DNA of 27,674 nt from assembly GCF_000485595.1 (NCBI RefSeq), contig NW_014577402.1, positions 1 to 27,674 on the forward strand. Direction: 5' to 3'. The position numbers and the translations under genes were made by a program. The notes beneath the pieces are model-generated. The model worked only from the letters and a program-made list of their open reading frames with translations. It searched no databases and was not told where the DNA came from. The DNA is from Priapulus caudatus (lineage: Eukaryota; Priapulida; Priapulimorpha; Priapulimorphida; Priapulidae). This document shows positions 21,371 to 27,674 of this stretch, one piece after another. Position 1 is the first letter of the stretch. Every line of letters starts with the position of its first letter.

Positions 21371-22728
21371 CGCTAACTATAATTATTGTGTGTCAGCAGT
21401 AACATTAGTAATCTATCGCTACCAGCAGTAATTTATTATGAAGAGCATTATCGTGTTCACACCTCCTTGTAATGTTAGGCCAAAGACCAAGCGTCATTAG
21501 CTATTACATAATCCGAGCGCGTTGCAAAACAAAATTAGTCTTAGATTTGTCTTAGAGTTAATTTCGCGTTCGTAAACGTTGACGATATATGCGAGGGTTA
21601 CGAGAACGAAAAACTCGCAAAACGCCCATCCTCAACGATTCGCACGATACCAGACCCCTCTCGTAACTTGTAACTTTAGGCCAATCTTAAAAACAGATGA
21701 CAATAACGCAGAATCACACCAAAAGAAGTGCGATTGTTTGTTTGTTTAGGATATTTTGATGCAGTCATGACGCCTGGCTTAATTTTTCATATCGTGAGCG
21801 TGTCGTTTTTTCATCAGATATTATTTATATTGTGCCTCAACCATCATAATTCATTGCATAAATTGCCTATGATGTACATTGCAAAATGTATGAATTTGAG
21901 TTTTGTGATCGATTCTCATTCCCAATCAGCAGCCTGATGAAGCAAATTATCCAAGTATCCTGTTATCGTATAGGGATTCTCATAGCTGCGCGATGGCGTT
22001 TTCTGTCAACCGCTACTCTCGTACATTAACATTGGAGTCGTAAGTGCTAACTTATATCATTAATATTAGCATCAAACTTTACGATGCATCTGACAACGGC
22101 CCCGTGCATTGTGTAGAAGCAAATTGGGGTAACGACCAAGAAAATCAAGGAGTGTAATTACTCAAAATTATGCGTATATCTTTGACTTCAAAGTCGAACA
22201 GTTTCATCTCGATCTTGCAACCCATCCATAATTGGCGCTGCTGCTTTACCGCGTTAATTAGACACCATTATCTTACTCTATTATTATTTAATTTTATGCA
22301 TTAATTTAGTAGTATTTATTAATAACTATTATATTACGTTATATTTAGCGTGGCTATAATCAAGGCGGGTATTTATAACGACGCGCGCTCTTTCCGCTTG
22401 ATGCAGGCACGTAAGCACAACGGCCACATCGACAGGCGACATCGACCGGCGCGCTCGCGAACGAGTGAGTCGTACGGCTGCATGAAGCGATCGAAGTAGC
22501 CGACCACGTGCATCCGTGCTCCACACGTCCGCATCACTTCGCCATAATGAAGCTCTGTGTGCTGCACGCTGAGGCAACGCTCGCGTACTTCGCCCCCACA
22601 TGTCGTGCGCGCGCGACACGGACGCAGTGAGCTCGATACACGATACACGCGGGATCGTGCCTGAATATCGTTTGTATATTGTGCTTATATTAATATATAT
22701 ATATATATATGTATATAATATCTATCTA
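21371..22728. other. Non-coding upstream region, right copy
   Basis: It matches 2206-3698, lacks the 2753-2864 insertion, and has its own AT-rich block near 22258-22375. The GC-rich part 22430-22650 directly precedes the TA-rich promoter-like stretch. Confidence 0.5.
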
Positions 22729-22738
22729 TATATATAAG
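22729..22738 (+). promoter_or_regulatory. Possible TATA box upstream of receptor exon, right copy
   Basis: TATATATAAG at the end of a TA-rich stretch, about 330 bp upstream of the proposed start codon. Only position and motif support it. Confidence 0.25.
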
Positions 22739-22849
22739 GTTCTTTTGAAAGACCGGAAGTGATGCTGGATGCTGGTGTAGTAACCGATAACACGGACGCT
22801 GCGAACGAACACTTCCGCCCTCCAGGACTTTTCCCGAGTGCAGCGTCGA

Positions 22850-22926
22850 TGGCGTCATCATCGTCATCGTCGTCGACGCCGTCATCGTCATCGTCGTCGA
22901 CGTCGTCATCATCATCGTCGTCCTCA
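22850..22926 (+). repeat. TCA/TCG trinucleotide repeat upstream of receptor start
   Basis: About 77 bp of TCATCG, TCGTCG and GACG words. It is in frame with the receptor exon and would encode poly-Ser if translation began at 22849, but the signal peptide lies well downstream, so it is more likely 5' untranslated. The left counterpart at about 3834-3897 is shorter and disrupted. Confidence 0.7.
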
Positions 22927-23064
22927 CCCGTGGCGTTACTGTTCGCGAGCGTTCGCTTAACGAATTTAACAAGTTTACTCGCAGCTGAACAACGAGCTTA
23001 CCGGGATGCTTCGCGGTGGCTAGCTGCCACTGTTATGAGAGCTTCTTCTTCAAGTGGCAGCACC

Positions 23065-23761
23065 ATGCCGCGTGGTGCCGCGAGGAACATACGCCATCTC
23101 GCGCTGCTGCTGCTGCTGCTGTTGCAATTCGTCGTCAACGCCGACGGTAGGAACTTCCGTCTCGGCGTGCTCGCGCCCGTGTCCGGCTCGTGGCCCGTCG
23201 GCCGCACGATCTTAGGCGCCGCTACCGTCACCGTCGACGAGATTATGTCCGACGCGTCCGACTTCAGCGCCATCGTCGGCAGCGGCCACTCGCTGAGCTT
23301 TATGTACGAGAACACCGACTGCAACGCGGCGACGGGTCTCGAGCGCATCGTGCACCTTTGGTCGGCCGGACACGTCGACGCGTTCATCGGGCCCGGCTGC
23401 GACGACGTCTGCTACGGTTGCGCGCTTCTGGCGGGGAAGTGGGGCATGCCGATTATCTCGTGGGGATGCATGCTGCCGGAGTTTTCGGACAAGACGACGT
23501 TTCCGACGTTCTATCGCACCGTGTCGCCGTACCAGTACACGAGCCAGCTCGTTATCGGTCTGATGCGGCACTACGGGTGGCGCCGCCTGGCGCTGATCAC
23601 CGTCTCCGACCCGCTGTGGCAGCTGGCGTCGCGACTCACGAAGGTTGAGCTTCAGGAGGCCGGATTCGAGGTGCACGACTACCTCGTGTTTGACGTGCTG
23701 GAGACGAGAGTCGCCGACTCGGTAAAGCACGTCTACCAGGACGCGGTGAACAGGAGCAGAG
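23065..23761 (+). CDS. First coding exon of ANF-receptor-domain receptor, probable receptor-type guanylate cyclase (natriuretic peptide receptor-like)
   Basis: The exon gives 232 codons plus one base. The start at 23065 places a signal peptide at residues 1-28 (basic start, then a run of Leu at 14-20 before QFVV), followed by FRLGVLAPVSG, a typical opening of the ANF-receptor fold. An upstream in-frame ATG at 23035 is an alternative start. Residues 109-126, GPGCDDVCYGCALLAGKW, match the natriuretic-receptor signature region (G-P-x-C … W). Cys86 and Cys112 are 26 residues apart, the spacing recalled for the first disulfide of natriuretic peptide receptor A. N229-R-S231 is an N-glycosylation sequon. 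The exon ends in phase 1 at donor GTAAGT (23762). In the family this domain is extracellular and is followed by transmembrane, kinase-homology and cyclase domains, none of which lie in the window. A class C GPCR or other ANF-receptor protein is less likely but not excluded. Confidence 0.85.
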
Positions 23762-23841
23762 GTAAGTGTCGCCACTGTCGTTCATATAACAAGAAACCAT
23801 TATTTTCCTGTCGTTTGTTGTCGTGTGTTGCCTGTCTGTAG

Positions 23842-23877
23842 AGCACGACTACCAGGACGCGGTGAACAGGAGCAGAG
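23842..23877 (+). CDS. 36-nt mini-exon A of receptor, right copy
   Basis: It lies between acceptor CTGTCTGTAG (intron 23762-23841, 80 nt) and donor GTAGGT. Entered in phase 1 it reads EHDYQDAVNRSR and leaves in phase 1, so inclusion or skipping keeps the receptor frame. The exon and following intron are a tandem duplicate of the end of the first exon and its intron. It is identical in sequence to 4994-5029. Expression is not shown. Confidence 0.6.
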
Positions 23878-23961
23878 GTAGGTGTCGCCACTGTCGTTCA
23901 TATAGCAAAGACAACTTTATTTTCCTGTCGTTTGTTTGTCGGTGTGCCTCTGTCTGTATAG

Positions 23962-23996
23962 AGTACGTCTACCAGGACGTGGTGAACAGAGCAGAG
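23962..23996 (+). CDS. Mini-exon B of receptor, right copy (35 nt, one base short)
   Basis: The acceptor is CTGTATAG and the donor GTAGGG. It matches 5114-5149 except that one A is missing (GAACAGAGCAG instead of GAACAGAAGCAG), which would shift the frame if included. Extra bases nearby (GTAGGGTGTTCGCC against GTAGGTGTCGCC) suggest local sequence error rather than a settled mutation, but this cannot be decided here. Confidence 0.45.
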
Positions 23997-24027
23997 GTAG
24001 GGTGTTCGCCACTGTCGTTGATTAACT

Positions 24028-24727
24028 CTGATTGTCTCCCTGCGCTGGCTCGATCATCGTGCGCGCCATACCAATATTTATGTGTGTCAAATGTCATTCA
24101 TGTTAACCAGAAATGCACAAACAGTGCGCTAATACACGGCACTAAATGTAGTGCATGCGGGTTTCATGTATTTTTTTCAAACCAAAGGTTTCTTGTGTTT
24201 CCGTACCTCTGTACTAAACATCTATTTTCCCTCGTTCGTTACCACAGTTTAGCTATTCCTGTAATTAAGGTATAGACGATTTCACAAGGGTCACCCCGGT
24301 TTATTTCGTATAATAAATGAATTCCGCGCAAATACCAAGTCACCCACGGTGTTTGAGGAACTAATTAAGCGTGCTGAATGCGCACCTGAGGACCCACCTG
24401 ACTGCAATCAACGCACATCGCCCTTAATTCGCACTAATCTCACTCGACCTTTTCGAACTATTCAGATAATACAAAAGCCAGCGAATGTACGAGTAAGGTG
24501 AAACGAACCAACTATCGCGACCGAAGAAAACGCTTAAGCGTAGACAATTACGTATTTGGTTGGATAAATGTAAAAAAAGCGATTACATTCACAGTCCGAG
24601 TACATCCTGAAGCTATTAACAAACACAACAATCTGGCGTACAAATAAATTGCCTATGTCATCAATATAAACATCTGGAAGCACGCAAGAACCCAGATTAT
24701 TGTATGCTATAAAGTACTCGCTAATGC
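24028..24727. other. Intronic or intergenic sequence, right copy
   Basis: Counterpart of 5176-5878. No further receptor exon could be recognised by similarity to the ANF-receptor domain. Confidence 0.5.
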
Positions 24728-24916
24728 CAGGTTCATCAACCTATGGTCCGCGACCCCGCGGGTCCGTGAATGGGCTTCAGGGTACCGTGAACCCCTCATT
24801 GATCAAAATTTTGTGTTTATGTGCTGTTGATGTGAATTTTTCCTGGAGGTCGTCCATAGCTTTCACCACGATTCTCAAAGGGGTTCATGAACTCAAAAAG
24901 GAGGCAAGACCCACTG
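24728..24916 (+). mobile_element. hAT-like non-autonomous transposon, right copy
   Basis: It opens with CCAGGTTCATCAACCTATGG and closes with AAGACCCACTG. It aligns over its whole length with 5879-6066, with one or two missing bases in each terminal repeat. Confidence 0.7.
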
Positions 24917-25550
24917 CTCGAATATGTCTACTAGTAACGCACTGCACAGAGCAAAAACACCACGAATATACAGAAATAAAAGTAAGAAAATTGAACGTGT
25001 GTGCTATATATTCGCGAGCAACATTTTATTTTATAGCACATAACAATGTTAATAGAAATAAAGCTGCGCGAAAAATTAACGGAGAAATGGCAATCCTATA
25101 CATATTTACGATCGAATCTTGTTCATACGTGTCCCTCGTGTCAAGTAAAACAGAAAAGAAAAATTTTTTGCCTTCGAAAAGGTTGTAGCGCAATAGCTTC
25201 ACTCAGCTGTCATGTATTCTCTCGTATGGGGTTTCGACTTCCGCACAGCTTCTTTAATTTACATCGCAGTGACCTTCTATGATCAACAGTTGTCCGACAG
25301 ATCCTGTAGAATATTTGGAAAGAATACGTGACTTGTACAAGGGCAGCCCACATAATAGCTATACGCAAATTAAAACAAATTGAAAACAATAAGCAAATTG
25401 TGGCTATTGACAATGCAATTCTCTTGTTTTAGAAGTTCTTGCTCGATAGAGATTTATCTCTGTGTTGCTGCCTTAATCACGTAAACGTAGATGACGGGTC
25501 ACAAAATAAGTAATATCTTATATTCATCATATATAGCCTTTTTTAATAGA
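24917..25550. other. AT-rich non-coding sequence, right copy
   Basis: Counterpart of 6067-6714. No gene seen. Confidence 0.5.
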
Positions 25551-25555
25551 AAATC

Positions 25556-25605
25556 TATACCTAGCGTGCTTAACTCCTTTTAACACAAGTTGCCGGCTAG
25601 GTATA
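25556..25605. repeat. Inverted repeat (hairpin), right copy
   Basis: TATACCTAGC (25556-25565) and GCTAGGTATA (25596-25605) are exact reverse complements. Relative to the left copy each arm lacks one base of the same pair, and the outer part of the left arm is deleted. Confidence 0.75.
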
Positions 25606-25616
25606 ACCGAGAGGGT

Positions 25617-25996
25617 GTCTATCTATCTATCTAAATCATCTATCTACTCTATCTATCTATCTATCTATCTACTCTATCCTATCTATCTAGCTACTATATC
25701 TATCTATCTATACTATTACTATCAATAGTATACCTACTCGTTCTCGCCTCTTCCCTCGCTCTCTCTCTCTCTATCTATCTATCTTATCATATATCTAATT
25801 TAGTCTATCTATCTATTACTATACTTAATCCTATCTCCATCTAATGACAATCTATTCTATCTATCTATCTATATACTATCTATTATTCTATTTATCCTAT
25901 ATACTATGCTATCTATCTATCTATCTATCTAATCTATCTATCTTCTTCTAGCTATCAATCTATCTATCATCTATCTATCTATCTATCTCAATCTAC
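25617..25996. repeat. ATCT tetranucleotide microsatellite, right copy
   Basis: Counterpart of 6780-7148, with similar interruptions including a CT run. Confidence 0.95.
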
Positions 25997-26353
25997 GACC
26001 CGCACGCACACTCAACCGCACACTCCTTGTATCATGGCTCTTACCATTTACTGTCCTCGATCTATACTTCCTTCACTCTCTCCTCTTTCTGCTCAACACG
26101 GAGCAGTACGCCGCGCGAACGATGATGATGCTATGAGAGTAAGCCACCATAATTATTTACCATCTGGTTCTGTAATTGTTGTTTATATCGATTAATTAGC
26201 CCTAATTGTGTCCAATAATTTGTTAATTGGCATCTTAATTGCGTGGCAATGCTCCATAACTAGCAATTGACAGACAGAGGAAAGATTGTCAGATACATTT
26301 CTCCAGAAACTTAAATGAATCTCAGCCAGGGCGGCGCCACGAGGGGCAGCGGG
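25997..26353. other. Non-coding sequence, right copy
   Basis: Counterpart of 7149-7499. No gene seen. Confidence 0.5.
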
Positions 26354-26608
26354 GGGCGGTCGCCCCCTATCATTGCAAGAAACAAAGGAAAGAGAAGAAG
26401 AAAAAGAAAAAGAAAGAAAAAAGAAAAGAAAAAGAAAAGAAAAAGAAAAAGAGAAAAAAAAGCAAGGAAAAGAAGAAGAAGAAAAGAAAAAGAAAAAGAA
26501 ACATCTTGCAATGTCTTAGTATGATGGTTGGGGTGGGGGGTCACCCCCCCCATCATTTGCAAGAAAAGTAAAGAAGAAGAAGATCTTGCAAATAATAGGG
26601 GATCGCCC
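26354..26608. repeat. Double foldback purine element, right copy
   Basis: Same design as 7500-7767: outer ends GGGCGGTCGCCCCCTATC and GATAGGGG-like AATAGGGGATCGCCC, two CATTGCAAG/CTTGCAA stem units with A/G loops (26376-26502 and 26566-26583), and a central GGGGGGTCACCCCCCC palindrome. Confidence 0.7.
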
Positions 26609-26951
26609 AAAATGATGATGTAGCCTACAAGCTGGACCACTTCATCGAAAAATCGAAAAAATTAAGTGCGCGAAATTCAATCCATATAAAACCTGTGCCT
26701 TAATTTGATAATCGATGTCAAGTGGTTATTTCCTGGGAGTCCCAAGTTGGGACCATCATTTTCGATGATGCTGTTTCCCGCGCGAAATAGGCACACTTGA
26801 GGTGTTAACAACTATAAATTTATAATTACAACGTTCAGACTGACCTCTAATATACTCTACATGCTACTTATTTTTACCTCCGCCCACGGAGTGGAGGGAG
26901 GTTATTGATCGGATCGTGCGTTCGTGTACACGTTAGCGCGCGCGCCGCGCC
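26609..26951. other. Non-coding sequence holding the conserved tandem hairpins, right copy
   Basis: It contains 26726-26777, identical to 7890-7941 over 52 nt, and an ACCTCCGCC…GGAGGT imperfect palindrome at about 26876-26902. No gene seen. Confidence 0.55.
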
Positions 26952-27000
26952 CGTGTGTGTGTGTGTGGTTGTGTTGTGTGGTGTGTGGTGTGTGTGTGTT
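26952..27000. repeat. GT microsatellite, right copy
   Basis: Counterpart of 8122-8172. Confidence 0.9.
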
Positions 27001-27674
27001 GACGCGATTTGTATTATAGCGCGTCAGCGAGCGAGCACAGCGCACAGCAGGCTGCTGCTGACTGAGCGCGAGCGAGCATACATGTACGCTGGCGTATATC
27101 GTAGGTTATTCGTGTTTTCGTGAGTCGTAATGCGTATGGCGTATGTCGCTGCCGAGGTATGCCTCTTCCGTGAGTGCCCTCTGCCTAGTTTTAGTTAGTG
27201 TGTTATGCGTGCGTGTGTGTGGTGCTGTGCGTGGGCGTGCGTTCATCTCTCTCCGGTCATGTTTTTCTCGCCTCTACATAATACACAGAATCGTGGTCAA
27301 GTGCCAGATTAAAGCATATGTTCCCTCGCCAAAGACTTCCCCCGACCATCTTTTAAACGTGTCCAGTTTCATAGCATTGAATTTCAACGAAAATCCTAGC
27401 TAGTTCGGAGACCCCCATTTTCGAAGATAGCCTCCAGAGCATACAAAATTCAACAACACTTATTCCCAGAGACCACCATTTCACGTCTGAGTTAGTTCCA
27501 GAGCCCCCCCCCCTTTTTTAACTCTTCGCCAGTGGCACCATACCAGATACCATACCATAATGTGGGTGATCTCCCCCCCCCCGGGGTTACTCTCCTTGGT
27601 ATATGTTGCTCCTGGTTCCCTGCACAATTTTTGTCAGCAATTGAGGGCTTTGATTACCTAAACTCTGAGAGCTT
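27001..27674. other. Non-coding sequence to window end, right copy
   Basis: Counterpart of 8173-8882. No gene seen; similarity continues to the last base of the window. Confidence 0.5.

Larger units (their letters stand above)
19674..27674 (+). repeat. Right copy of the large direct duplication
   Basis: Partner of 1-8882, in the same orientation and about 19.67 kb downstream. The last bases still match 8860-8882, so the copy continues past the window. The receptor exon here is open and splice-competent, unlike the left copy. Indels relative to the left copy are dense outside that exon, including a 1-nt loss in mini-exon 3. A private AT-rich block of about 110 bp lies near 22258-22375, where the left copy has unrelated sequence. 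Confidence 0.9.

Noticed and set aside
23190-23775. Overlapping frames on both strands inside the receptor exon
   Set aside because: Arg-rich shadow readings of a GC-rich coding exon; the receptor frame has a signal peptide, conserved domain motifs and a splice donor.
23823-24275. A 150-codon frame covering the mini-exons
   Set aside because: It reads through intron sequence with splice sites at both mini-exon edges; only the 36-nt segments repeat the receptor protein.

Overview
This is a piece of a eukaryotic, probably invertebrate, nuclear genome: spliceosomal introns, very long microsatellites, DNA-transposon remnants and almost no protein-coding sequence. The phylum cannot be fixed from the sequence; the density of simple repeats would suit a crustacean or another marine invertebrate. 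No rRNA, tRNA, bacterial operon or CRISPR structure was seen.

The dominant structure is a large direct duplication. Positions 1-8882 and 19674-27674 align from end to end in the same order, about 19.67 kb apart, and both alignments run off the window edges. The copies differ mostly by one- to few-base indels. The left copy is about 11 percent longer (8.88 against 8.00 kb), and each copy also has private block differences. A 25-N gap lies between them at 15150-15174. This could be a true tandem duplication, or two haplotypes or poorly corrected long reads placed in tandem by gap filling.

The only convincing gene is a receptor with an ANF-receptor (periplasmic-binding-protein-like) ligand-binding domain, most like receptor-type guanylate cyclases of the natriuretic peptide receptor family. 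The right copy has an intact first coding exon (23065-23761: signal peptide plus the N-terminal part of the domain) ending at a clean GT donor. The left copy (4076-4915) is broken by many indels and one block insertion. In both copies the end of this exon and its intron are duplicated in tandem. This creates two extra 36-nt mini-exons of symmetric phase 1-1, each encoding a 12-residue near-repeat with an N-R-S glycosylation sequon. The rest of the receptor (remaining domain, transmembrane, kinase-homology and cyclase parts) is not in the window.

Around the receptor, both copies carry a foldback transposon with roughly 200-bp terminal inverted repeats and a deducible 8-bp target duplication, a 188-bp hAT-like non-autonomous element, CT, ATCT, GT and purine microsatellites, and several conserved hairpins. 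The spacer (8883-19673) holds a GTGCGT alternating tract, GC-rich inverted repeats, CA microsatellites, a ~147-bp tandem repeat, the N gap, a 2.5-kb satellite of two interleaved 13-bp units, and a 0.8-kb homopurine tract. Long reading frames in these repeats are judged spurious.
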